Part shown: positions 17,449-25,729 of the stretch, one piece after another
Numbering within the stretch: the first letter of the stretch is position 1
Layout: every line of letters starts with the position of its first letter
NCBI GenBank assembly: GCA_947479645.1
Contig: CANKAJ010000035.1
Span: 1 to 39,181, forward strand
Direction: 5' to 3'
DNA length: 39,181 bases
DNA from: Betaproteobacteria bacterium
Lineage (GTDB): Bacteria > Pseudomonadota > Gammaproteobacteria > Burkholderiales > SG8-39
Translations under genes and position numbers: made by a program
Notes under the pieces: generated by a model
Told to the model about the DNA's origin: nothing
Database searches by the model: none
The model's input: the letters and a program-made list of their open reading frames with translations, nothing else

Positions 17449-17548
17449 GCCGATGTCTCCATTATCGAAGCGATGTAAATCTCATTCGACCGTCGGCATA
17501 CGGCCAAGCCGCACGCCCCATTGACTACCGGCGCCGCCGCTTGTTGAC

Positions 17549-18856
17549 TCAAGCAGCCCTCCCCATCAATTCATCAAAATTGACTACCTTGTCTTCCACC
17601 TTGGCTTGACCCAACACCCAGCTCACCACATTGGTTTCAACAGCCAAACCTTCAAACTCAGCCATGCGCTGCGGTTCAGAATAAAGCCATCTTACCACCT
17701 CGGCTGGCTGCTCATAGGTCTGGACATAGTCATCAACCAGAGCACGCACCTGCTCCGGTTTGGCCGAGAGATCATGATCCTTGACGACTTCAGCCAAAAT
17801 CAATCCAAGCGACACACGACGCTTGGCCTGCGTCTCGAACATTGCGGGGTCAAAAGGTATCTGCTCCATCTTCATCCCACGCGCTTCCAGATCGCTTCGC
17901 GCAGACTGCACAAGCCTCTGCGATTCCATTTCCACAAGCGCCTTGGGTACTTCCAGCTGAGTTGAGTCTATCAATGCCTGCATCACAGCCTGTTTAACGG
18001 AATTTTCAAGCCGCTTCTTTACCTCGCGCTCAACATTGGCCTGAATGTCAATTCGCATTTTCGCCGTGTCGCCGTCAGCAACACCCAGGGACTTGGCAAA
18101 CTCCGCATCCACTTCAGGCAATTTGGGCTCTTCAACCTTTTGGGCAGACGACTCGAAACTGGCTGTCTTGCCCGCCACTTCCTTGGCACCATAGGTTTCA
18201 GGGAAACTTACATCGAAAGTCCTGGTCTCACCTGCCTTCATTCCGGTCAGTCCCGTTTCAAAGTCAGGCAGCATGCCGCCTGAGCCAAGCACGACCGGGA
18301 CGCCCTCGCCCTTGCCACCAGCGAATTCTTCATCTCCGATACGGCCAGTGAAATCAACCGTTATGCGATCTCCAGACTGGGCCTCACGTGACACTTCCAA
18401 ATAAGTGACACGCTGTTTGCGCAGGATTTCTATGGTCTTGTCTACTTCGGCTTCCGACACCGTGAACACCGGGCGTTCGATCCGGGCTGCACTGATATCA
18501 CCGACTTTTACCTCAGGATAGATCTCGAATGTCGCACTGAACGAGATGGTGCTGCTGTCGGACCCTTCGCTTTTCGGTTCAATACGCGGCGTTCCAGCAA
18601 CGCGCAGGTTTTGGGCGCTGACCACGTCGCTGAAAGCCCTTTGAACAGCATCGCCCAATACTTCCGAACGAACTTGAGGACCATATTGCTGTGTAATGAG
18701 CTTGATCGGGACCTTGCCTGGGCGAAAACCCGACATGCGTACGGTGCGCGACATTTGCTTCAGCCGCTGTTCAACTTCCTTGTTGATATCTTCAGCAGGT
18801 ACCGCCATCGTTAGTCGGCGTTCCAGCTGGCTCAGCGTTTCCAGATTCGTCTGCAT
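17549..18856 (-). CDS. tig: Trigger factor (ribosome-bound chaperone and prolyl isomerase)
   Basis: A 435-residue chaperone that binds at the ribosome exit tunnel and shields new chains. The N-terminal ribosome-binding domain carries the signature region around GFRPGKVP (residues 43-50). The FKBP-type isomerase domain (about 160-245) includes GDRITVDFTGRIGDEEFAGG and FPETYGAKEVAGKTASF. The C-terminal helical chaperone arms follow. Length matches the family (E. coli 432). It is the first protein gene of the tig-clpP-clpX unit, 34 bases after tRNA-Leu, so it may be transcribed partly from the tRNA promoter. Confidence 0.98.
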   Translation of the reverse strand: MQTNLETLSQLERRLTMAVPAEDINKEVEQRLKQMSRTVRMSGFRPGKVPIKLITQQYGPQVRSEVLGDAVQRAFSDVVSAQNLRVAGTPRIEPKSEGSDSSTISFSATFEIYPEVKVGDISAARIERPVFTVSEAEVDKTIEILRKQRVTYLEVSREAQSGDRITVDFTGRIGDEEFAGGKGEGVPVVLGSGGMLPDFETGLTGMKAGETRTFDVSFPETYGAKEVAGKTASFESSAQKVEEPKLPEVDAEFAKSLGVADGDTAKMRIDIQANVEREVKKRLENSVKQAVMQALIDSTQLEVPKALVEMESQRLVQSARSDLEARGMKMEQIPFDPAMFETQAKRRVSLGLILAEVVKDHDLSAKPEQVRALVDDYVQTYEQPAEVVRWLYSEPQRMAEFEGLAVETNVVSWVLGQAKVEDKVVNFDELMGRAA

Positions 18857-18890
18857 TCCTGATCCTAAAATTCAATTCATCAATCATTTA

Positions 18891-18976
18891 TGGTGCGAAG
18901 GAAGGGACTCGAACCCCCACGCCGCGAGGCGCTGGAACCTAAATCCAGTGCGTCTACCAATTCCGCCACCTTCGCC
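18891..18976 (-). tRNA. tRNA-Leu (TAG)
   Basis: A complete 86-base tRNA with the long variable arm of the leucine type. Minus strand: acceptor GCGAAGG paired with CCTTCGC, D-arm with GGTAGACGC, anticodon loop TTTAGGT with TAG, variable arm CGCCTCGCGGCG, T-arm GGGGGTTCGAGTCCC, and an encoded CCA end. Confidence 0.98.
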
Positions 18977-19316
18977 ATACCATTACCTAGCGCCACCGCG
19001 CCGTACTGCCAGCATCGCACACTTGGAATTGCGATATGCCCGCTCAATCGACCTGAAGCATTCAGGCACCCATCTTGAACATTGCCAATTTTACCTCAAG
19101 CCCCCCTATACTGTCAGCCCAAGCTTTTGAAACCCCTTGAAAAATAGGGCTTTTAGCAGGACAAATTTGCCTAAGCTGCGAAAATCTGCACCTACGGACT
19201 GCCCGTTCGCACGGATGTACATTAACTACGGCGACGACGGACTCCCTTTGTTCTGGCCATTCGCTTACATTTAACGGCATTCCTCAGACTTTCGCGCAAT
19301 CTTGAAACCACTTCCC
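18977..19316. other. Intergenic region between tRNA-Leu and hpnC
   Basis: A divergent gap of 340 bases. It must hold the promoters of tRNA-Leu/tig (minus) and hpnCDE (plus), but I see no box pair good enough to name. No convincing small gene, hairpin or repeat was found. Confidence 0.5.
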
Positions 19317-20141
19317 ATGCCCACCCCAACATTGTCGGTCGGCCACTACGAAAACTTTCCTGTCGCATCGATCCTGCTGCCCGGGCATCTGCGCCAACCG
19401 GTTGCCGTTATTTACCGCTTTGCGCGCACTGCAGATGACATCGCCGACGAAGGCGACCTGGATCAAGCGCAGCGACTTGAGGGACTGGAGGCTTATCGCA
19501 GCGAACTGAGACGACTCGAGCGCGGCCAAGCTGCGCAGACAGCGATGTTCTCAGATCTGGACCGCGTAATACGCGATCATCAGCTCCCCTATTCCCCTTT
19601 TTACGACCTGCTTGACGCATTTTCGCAGGACGTGGTGAAGTCCCGCTACACCAATTTCGATGAAGTTATGGATTATTGCCGCCGTTCCGCTGATCCGGTG
19701 GGCCGCCTGATGCTGCACCTGTATCGCGCTGCCGATCCTGGCAATATCACACAATCGAATGCCATCTGCTCGGCACTGCAGCTCATCAATTTCTGGCAGG
19801 ACGTTGCCATCGACTATCGCAAGGATCGCATCTATCTGCCACAGGATGAATTGCATCGTTTCGGCATCCACGAATTGCAAATTGCCGATGGCCTTGTGGA
19901 CGAACGCTGGCGTAAACTGATGGCGTTTCAGGTCGGCCGCGCTCGTGCGCTGCTGCAATCCGGGGCACCACTGGCCACACGCCTGCCCGGACGTATCGGA
20001 CTGGAATTGCGGATGATCGTGCAAGGTGGATTGCGCATTACAGACAAACTGACCGCAGTCGGCTACGACGCATTCCGCCATCGGCCGGTACTGAAATCTC
20101 TGGACTGGCCACTCATGCTCGCGCGCGCGCTAGCCATGTAA
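19317..20141 (+). CDS. hpnC: Hydroxysqualene synthase HpnC
   Basis: A 274-residue enzyme of the squalene/phytoene synthase fold. With HpnD and HpnE it makes squalene from two farnesyl diphosphates; HpnC turns the presqualene diphosphate made by HpnD into hydroxysqualene. Two aspartate-rich Mg-binding regions are visible, RTADDIADE at 37-45 and QDVAIDYRKD at 161-170, and the start SVGHYENFPVAS is typical of HpnC. ATG 19317 was chosen; an in-frame TTG at 19302 would add five residues, and neither has a clear ribosome site. It is the first of three genes, hpnD following 38 bases later. Confidence 0.95.
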   Translation: MPTPTLSVGHYENFPVASILLPGHLRQPVAVIYRFARTADDIADEGDLDQAQRLEGLEAYRSELRRLERGQAAQTAMFSDLDRVIRDHQLPYSPFYDLLDAFSQDVVKSRYTNFDEVMDYCRRSADPVGRLMLHLYRAADPGNITQSNAICSALQLINFWQDVAIDYRKDRIYLPQDELHRFGIHELQIADGLVDERWRKLMAFQVGRARALLQSGAPLATRLPGRIGLELRMIVQGGLRITDKLTAVGYDAFRHRPVLKSLDWPLMLARALAM

Positions 20142-20179
20142 CCAACGAACAAAACGATAAACTCAGTACTGATATTAAT

Positions 20180-21013
20180 ATGACCCCGGACGAATATTGC
20201 CAACAAAAAGCAGTCCAGAGCGGATCGAGCTTCTACTATTCATTCCTGTTCCTGCCGCCTGAACGTCGGCGCGCGATCACCGCACTGTATGCGTTCTGCC
20301 GCGAAGTGGATGATGCCGTTGACGAACCCACCGATCCTGCGGTGGCGAGCGCAAAACTCGCCTGGTGGCGGACCGAGGTGGCGCAACTCTACGCCGGAAA
20401 TCCGCAGCACCCGGTGACGCAGGCACTGGTGCCTGCAATCATTCCTTTTGACATCACCCATGCACGCCTGTCAGAAATCATGGACGGCATGGAAATGGAT
20501 CTCAACCAAAGTCGATACCTCGACTACGCCAACCTCAAAGTCTACTGTCACCGAGTGGCCGGTGTTGTCGGTCTGCTGGCTGCCGGCATATTCGGATACC
20601 GCAATCCGCAAACACTGGAATATGCTGCAAAACTCGGCCTTGCCTTTCAACTCACCAATATCATCCGCGATGTCGGCGAGGATGCGCGCAAGAACCGCAT
20701 CTACCTCCCGATGGATGAAATGAAGCAGTTCAATGTCACCGCATCAGACATCCTGAACGCGCGGCATAGCGACGGATTTTCCAGTCTCATGGCCTTTCAG
20801 GCCGAACGTGCCGAAAGCGGCTACGCAGAAGCCATGGCATTGCTGCCAGACGAAGACCGCCGTACGCAACGACCCGGGCTGGTCATGGCGGCTATTTACC
20901 GCACCCTGCTGCGGGAAATAGCCCGCGATAACTTCCAGGTATTGCAGCAGCGCACGGCCCTCACGCCATTGCGCAAACTGTGGATCGCCTGGCGCACCTG
21001 GATAACCGCCTGA
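20180..21013 (+). CDS. hpnD: Presqualene diphosphate synthase HpnD
   Basis: A 277-residue squalene/phytoene synthase family enzyme that condenses two farnesyl diphosphates into presqualene diphosphate. The Mg-binding motifs are REVDDAVDE at 41-49 and RDVGEDARKN at 163-172, the latter followed by RIYLP as in the family. MTPDEYCQQKAVQSGSSFYYSF is the usual N-terminus. It is a homologue of hpnC just upstream, an old duplication shared across hopanoid-producing bacteria. A gap of 148 AT-rich bases separates it from hpnE. Confidence 0.95.
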   Translation: MTPDEYCQQKAVQSGSSFYYSFLFLPPERRRAITALYAFCREVDDAVDEPTDPAVASAKLAWWRTEVAQLYAGNPQHPVTQALVPAIIPFDITHARLSEIMDGMEMDLNQSRYLDYANLKVYCHRVAGVVGLLAAGIFGYRNPQTLEYAAKLGLAFQLTNIIRDVGEDARKNRIYLPMDEMKQFNVTASDILNARHSDGFSSLMAFQAERAESGYAEAMALLPDEDRRTQRPGLVMAAIYRTLLREIARDNFQVLQQRTALTPLRKLWIAWRTWITA

Positions 21014-21161
21014 CAGTACTCGCGCCTCCCCAGAAACAAAGAAGCAATATGATCATATTATTTACGTAAACAATCTTCAATTCAACTGTAATTATTTTAA
21101 ATGATCACATTGATTTCAACAATAATTGCAACCCCGGCTTGAACATGCAAAAGCGCACGAG

Positions 21162-22484
21162 ATGATGCATGTTGCCATCGTTGGCGCCGGATGGTCCGGA
21201 CTGTCAGCGGCCACCGACCTTGTCCAGCGCGGTATAAGGGTTACCGTGTTTGAAGCCTCCCGCAGTCTTGGCGGGCGGGCGCGGCGAATCACGCTCGACG
21301 GCAATGCAGTCGACAATGGCCAGCACATCCTCATTGGCGCCTACCGCGATTCGCTGGCGATGATGCGCAAGGTCGGCGCGAATCCGGATCAACTGCTGAC
21401 GCGCCTGCCACTGGCATTGCAATATGCGGACGGATTTTCCCTGCGCGCACCAAACCTCCCGGCACCTTTACATCTGGTGATCGCCCTCGCGACCACCCAC
21501 GGACTGAGTTGGTCGGATCGCCTACTTGCAGCGCGCCTGATGGTAGCGCTGCAGTTGGCACGGTTTTGCGTCGAGCCCGACATCACCGTTGCAGACCTGC
21601 TGGCCAGACACAAGCAAAGCCCAGCCCTGTGCAGTCATGTATGGGAACCGCTGTGCGTGTCAGCGCTTAATACACCTGCCCACAGTGCTTCCGCCAGCTG
21701 CTTTGCGGCAGTGCTGCGCGACAGTCTCGCGGGGCCACGGCAATCGAGCGAAATGCTCATTCCCAGGGTCGATCTGAGCGCATTGTTTCCGGAACCGGCG
21801 GCCAGATTCATCGCACGCTATGGTGGCGAACTGAAGCTGGGGACGCCGGTGCGAAACATCACAATCGTTGCCGCAGATGCTGAAGTTGCCGCACCCGGCA
21901 GTGCTTTCCAACTGAATGATGGTACTGAACGCTATACGCACGTCATAGTTGCAGTCGCGCCGCAGCACGCTGCCGCCTTGCTGGCTGGCGACGCCAGGCT
22001 CGCGCCGCAGCGCGCCATCATCGACGCCCTTGATTATCAGCCCATCGTCACTTGCTATCTGCAATATCCGGCCAGCATCAGTCTGCCCACGCCCATGCTG
22101 GGCTTTACCGGAAACACGGTGCAATGGCTTTTCGACCGCGGGCAACTTGGCGGGAACAAAGGCCTGCTGGCGGCCGTAATCAGCGCCAAGGGTGAACACA
22201 TGGAACTGGATCAGGCGAATCTGGCGCAGCGGGTACATCTTGAGATCGCAACCTGGATGAAAGTGTCAGGCAGTTTGCCTGCCCCTCAGTGGTCCCGTGT
22301 CGTTACGGAAAAACGCGCCACCTTTTCGTGCATAGCCAACCTGCAACGTCCCGCAGCCAAAACGCCTGTGCCAGGGCTGATCCTCGCCGGTGACTATATT
22401 TCCAGCCCTTACCCCGGAACGCTGGAAACCGCGGTGCGCCAGGGATTGCTGGCGGCGAAACTGGTCACGTCATCAAACGGGTAG
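21162..22484 (+). CDS. hpnE: Hydroxysqualene dehydroxylase HpnE
   Basis: A 440-residue FAD-dependent amine-oxidase-like protein that reduces hydroxysqualene to squalene, completing the HpnC-HpnD-HpnE route. The FAD-binding motif VAIVGAGWSGLSAATDL starts at residue 4, followed by EASRSLGGRARRI, and the C-terminal FAD motif is LILAGDYISSPYPGTLETAVRQG. ATG 21162 (or the ATG directly after it) puts the dinucleotide motif at the very N-terminus as expected; an in-frame TTG at 21126 is less likely. It is last in the operon, and the squalene-hopene cyclase gene is not within the window. It ends 36 bases from a convergent Bug gene. Confidence 0.94.
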   Translation: MMHVAIVGAGWSGLSAATDLVQRGIRVTVFEASRSLGGRARRITLDGNAVDNGQHILIGAYRDSLAMMRKVGANPDQLLTRLPLALQYADGFSLRAPNLPAPLHLVIALATTHGLSWSDRLLAARLMVALQLARFCVEPDITVADLLARHKQSPALCSHVWEPLCVSALNTPAHSASASCFAAVLRDSLAGPRQSSEMLIPRVDLSALFPEPAARFIARYGGELKLGTPVRNITIVAADAEVAAPGSAFQLNDGTERYTHVIVAVAPQHAAALLAGDARLAPQRAIIDALDYQPIVTCYLQYPASISLPTPMLGFTGNTVQWLFDRGQLGGNKGLLAAVISAKGEHMELDQANLAQRVHLEIATWMKVSGSLPAPQWSRVVTEKRATFSCIANLQRPAAKTPVPGLILAGDYISSPYPGTLETAVRQGLLAAKLVTSSNG

Positions 22485-22520
22485 AGTCGTTAGCAGGGTG
22501 TTGAATCTGCCCAAGCAAGG

Positions 22521-23486
22521 TTATTCCGGATCAATGCCTGCCATACGCCCAAGGCTGGTCCAGCGACCTTCTTCTTCCCTGACAAAATTATTGGCTTCTT
22601 CGGGCGTCATGGTTATCGCGCGCCCTGCCTCTTCACTCCAGCGGACGAACGCAGGTTCCTTGAGAATCGCGGCGATAGGCTGATACAACGCGTTAATCAC
22701 ATTTCTAGGCGTCTTTGCCGGCACAAACAAGCCGCTCCAAGGCCCGAGAGCGACACCCGGCAAGGTCGTGATCATCAAGGGTGTTTCGAGCATACCCGCC
22801 AGCGGCACGGGGGAAGACACTGCAATAGCATGGGCCTGACCCGATTTCATGAAAGGAAGAGAACCTGAAATGGTATGAAACGCGCCTCCCAAGCGCCCAC
22901 CAACCACGTCGGTCATCATCGTTCCGGAATTGGCGTATCGCACATAGGTGTGTCCGATTTTTCCTGAAGCCTTGTCCATCATCCTGTCGAGAATTTCATG
23001 AGTGGAACTGGAGCCCGCAGTCGGGTAGCGCCCGGGGTCCTTTCGCATCTTGTCCAGGAATTGCGCAAAGGTCGTGCCCTTCTCCTCCGGCCTTACCATG
23101 AATGCGAAATACGCCTGCTGGAATATCGTCAGCGCGGCAAAGTCCCTGATTGGGTCGTAGGACAGCGACTTGAACAGCGCCTTGGCGGCGGACGTTGCGG
23201 AGTTTGTGGAGTAGAGGATGGTATAGCCGTCCGGTGCAGATTTTGCCACCAGCGTGGCACCCAGCGTACTGTTGGCCCCAGGCTTGATTTCGACCACGAT
23301 GGGCTGACCAATTCGCGGTTCCAGTTGCTTGGCCATCAATCGCGACCAGACATCAGGGGAGGATCCGGCTGCAAACGGAATAATGATGTGGATTGGTTTT
23401 GACGGGAAGCGGTCCTGCGCGAACGCCGTCATAGAGCATGCTGCAAGAAAAAATGCCGCGATACTCACTGCCTCTTTTACAACCAT
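22521..23486 (-). CDS. Bug/TctC-family periplasmic binding protein (third of a tandem trio)
   Basis: A 321-residue binding protein with a signal peptide (cleavage probably after AFA-Q near residue 24). Family motifs are RFPSKPIHIIIPFAAGSSPD, GQPIVVEIKPGANS and APDGYTILY. It is the most divergent of three neighbouring Bug genes on this strand, but shares with them an EEKGTTFAQFLDKMRKDP segment and the (G)IxPE C-terminus, which marks them as one subfamily. The start ATG has AGGAG eight bases ahead. No TctA/TctB permease gene is present, so it must work with a permease encoded elsewhere, or in sensing. The ligand is unknown. Confidence 0.93.
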   Translation of the reverse strand: MVVKEAVSIAAFFLAACSMTAFAQDRFPSKPIHIIIPFAAGSSPDVWSRLMAKQLEPRIGQPIVVEIKPGANSTLGATLVAKSAPDGYTILYSTNSATSAAKALFKSLSYDPIRDFAALTIFQQAYFAFMVRPEEKGTTFAQFLDKMRKDPGRYPTAGSSSTHEILDRMMDKASGKIGHTYVRYANSGTMMTDVVGGRLGGAFHTISGSLPFMKSGQAHAIAVSSPVPLAGMLETPLMITTLPGVALGPWSGLFVPAKTPRNVINALYQPIAAILKEPAFVRWSEEAGRAITMTPEEANNFVREEEGRWTSLGRMAGIDPE

Positions 23487-23611
23487 ACAATATGCTCCTG
23501 AATAGGTAGCCGAGAGTCTAAAACATTAGTGCCGCCATGACCTCTGATTTGACGATTACGGATACAGTCTCAACTGGTTTTGCCCGCCACTATCGGCACG
23601 ACAAACCCCTA

Positions 23612-24568
23612 TCACTCGGGTTCGATTCCCGCTGCTTTGGTCAGGGATAACCAGCGCGCTTCTTCCTTGCGCACGAATGCGTCCACTTCCGCCGGTGGCA
23701 TGGCCAGCGCCTTGCCGACATTCTCGGAGTACTGGAGTGCCGCCGGCTGCTTCAGCGCTTCGACGAATTGCTTGTACAGATGCTCGATGATGGGCCGCGG
23801 CGTCTTCGCCGGCGCCCAGTAACCAGTCCACGTGGCCAAGGTCACCCCGGGCAGGACTTCGGACATGGTCGGCACATCGGGCAGTGTGGGCAGGCGCTCG
23901 GGCGAACTCACCGCCATGACATGCGCCTGACCTGAACGGTGCATCACCAGCGTCGGATTCATGGTGTGAATGATGCCGCCCGTTCTGCCGCCGAGCATAT
24001 CGGCCACCTGCTGCGCCGGGCCGGTGTAACGGATATAGTTGTGCGTGGTCTTCGCGGCGGTTTCGATCATCTTGCTGATGATTTCCGGGACTACGCTGTT
24101 GCCGCCGATCGAATACTTCTCGGGGCTCTTGCGCATCTTGTCCAGGAATTGCCTGAAGGTGGTGCCCTTTTCCTCGTTCCTGACCACCAGCGCGAAATAG
24201 GCATCCTGGACCATGACGATCCCGGAAAAATCATTGCTCGGGTCATAGGGTAAAGACTTGAACAGCGCGCGCCCGCCAGACAATCCGGAAACGCCACCAT
24301 AGCCAATGGTGTAACCGTCCGGGGCCTGCTTCGCCAGATAGGCCAGGCCCAGCAAGCTCTGGGCGCCCGGCTTATTCTCCACAATGACCGGCTGACCCAG
24401 GCGCGGCGCCAGGTCCTTGATAACGATGCGGGTGAACGCATCCGGCGAGCCACCCGCCGCGTAGGGAACGATAATTCTGACCGGTTTGGACGGGTACTTG
24501 TCCTGCGCGCCGGCCATGCCTGCTGCAAGCAACCCGACTACAATAATTACACCTACCGCTACCTTCAT
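23612..24568 (-). CDS. Bug/TctC-family periplasmic binding protein (second of a tandem trio)
   Basis: A 318-residue binding protein with a signal peptide ending near AGMAGAQ (residue 22). Motifs: KYPSKPVRIIVPYAAGGSPD, GQPVIVENKPGAQS, APDGYTIGY. It is close to the neighbouring gene at 24667-25620: most positions are identical by eye, including MRKSPEKYSIGG, QQVADMLGGRTGGIIHTMN and the last 40 residues, so the two come from a fairly recent duplication. The start has a strong GGGAGGA ribosome site. Differences between the two lie mainly around residues 85-100 and 140-150 and may alter ligand choice. The ligand is unknown. Confidence 0.93.
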   Translation of the reverse strand: MKVAVGVIIVVGLLAAGMAGAQDKYPSKPVRIIVPYAAGGSPDAFTRIVIKDLAPRLGQPVIVENKPGAQSLLGLAYLAKQAPDGYTIGYGGVSGLSGGRALFKSLPYDPSNDFSGIVMVQDAYFALVVRNEEKGTTFRQFLDKMRKSPEKYSIGGNSVVPEIISKMIETAAKTTHNYIRYTGPAQQVADMLGGRTGGIIHTMNPTLVMHRSGQAHVMAVSSPERLPTLPDVPTMSEVLPGVTLATWTGYWAPAKTPRPIIEHLYKQFVEALKQPAALQYSENVGKALAMPPAEVDAFVRKEEARWLSLTKAAGIEPE

Positions 24569-24610
24569 GAGTCCTCCCTCGTTTTGACGCGGTCAAGACA
24601 CTGTGAAGCC

Positions 24611-24630
24611 GCACCATGCCCGCATGGTGC
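24611..24630. repeat. Perfect inverted repeat between two Bug genes
   Basis: GCACCATGC and GCATGGTGC form a 9-bp perfect stem with only two bases between (or 8 bp with a CCCG/CGGG loop). It lies 36 bases after the stop of the upstream Bug gene and 42 bases before the next start. No U-run follows on the minus strand, so it is not a standard terminator; it may stabilise the upstream mRNA end or be a protein-binding site. Confidence 0.6.
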
Positions 24631-24666
24631 TTTCAACCTGGTACTGCTAGCCGGACGATGATCCGC

Positions 24667-25620
24667 CTATTCCGGCTCTATGCCGGCGGCTTTGGCCAGA
24701 GTCAGCCAGCGCGCCTCATCCTTGCGCACAAAGGCATCCACTTCCGCGGGGGGCATGGCCAGCGCCTTGCCAACGTTCTCGGTGTACTGCACCGCAGCGG
24801 GCAGCTTCAGCGCTTCTACGAATTGCTTGTGCAAGTATTCAACGATGGGTCTTGGCGTCTTCGCCGGCGCCCAGAACCCCGTCCATGTGGATAGCGTCAC
24901 TCCGGGCAGCAATTCAGGCATGGCCGGCACATCGGGCAGCGTGGAGAGGCGTTCCGGCGCGCTCACCGCCATGGCATGGCCCTGTCCGGACCGGTGCATC
25001 GCCAGTGAAGCATTCATGGTGTGGATGATCCCGCCCGTACGCCCGCCGAGCATGTCGGCTACCTGCTGGGCCGGATTGGCATAGCGTATGTAGGTATGCG
25101 TGGTTTTCGCGGAAGTCTCGATCATCTTGTTGAGTATCTCCATGGTCGAACTGGCGCCGCCAATCGAATATTTCTCCGGACTCTTGCGCATCTTGTCCAG
25201 ATATAGCGCGAATGAAGTGCCCTTCTCCTCGTTTCTCACCATCAGCGCGAAATAAGCGTCCTGGGCAATGATAATTCCAGCAAAATCATTGATCGGATCG
25301 TAGTTCAGATTCTTGAACAACGCGCGCGCAGCGGACAACCCCGAATTGGTGGCATAGGTGATGGTGTAACCGTCCGGAGCCTGCTTCGCCGTATAGGCCA
25401 TGCCCAGCACGCTATTGGCACCGGGCTTGTTCTCGACGATCAACGGCTGTCCGAGGCGCGACTCCAGTCCCTTGATGACAATGCGCGTAAAGGTATCCGG
25501 CGAACCGCCCGCGGCATAGGGAACAATCATTCTGACCGGCTTGTTGGGGTAGTTGCCCTGAGCGTGCGCTCCAGCCGCGGCAGCGACCAGAAAAACAAGA
25601 ACCACATGACGTAGCGACAT
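24667..25620 (-). CDS. Bug/TctC-family periplasmic binding protein (first of a tandem trio)
   Basis: A 317-residue binding protein with a signal peptide (VLVFLVAAAAGAHAQG, cleavage after AHA). Motifs: NYPNKPVRMIVPYAAGGSPD, GQPLIVENKPGANS, APDGYTITY. It is a near paralogue of the next gene downstream. ATG 25620 has GGAGG six bases ahead; the codon before it is a TTG in frame. It is the promoter-proximal member of the trio and lies 109 bases after the radA stop on the same strand, so it may have its own promoter in that gap. The ligand is unknown. Confidence 0.93.
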   Translation of the reverse strand: MSLRHVVLVFLVAAAAGAHAQGNYPNKPVRMIVPYAAGGSPDTFTRIVIKGLESRLGQPLIVENKPGANSVLGMAYTAKQAPDGYTITYATNSGLSAARALFKNLNYDPINDFAGIIIAQDAYFALMVRNEEKGTSFALYLDKMRKSPEKYSIGGASSTMEILNKMIETSAKTTHTYIRYANPAQQVADMLGGRTGGIIHTMNASLAMHRSGQGHAMAVSAPERLSTLPDVPAMPELLPGVTLSTWTGFWAPAKTPRPIVEYLHKQFVEALKLPAAVQYTENVGKALAMPPAEVDAFVRKDEARWLTLAKAAGIEPE

Positions 25621-25729
25621 CAAGTTCCTCCTTCAGTCAGCGTTAGATCAGGTCGGCATTTGGACATGCCACGCTCAAGCTACTCCCCGGATCCCGAACC
25701 TGTCAAACAAGTCGCTGCTTGGGCATCAG

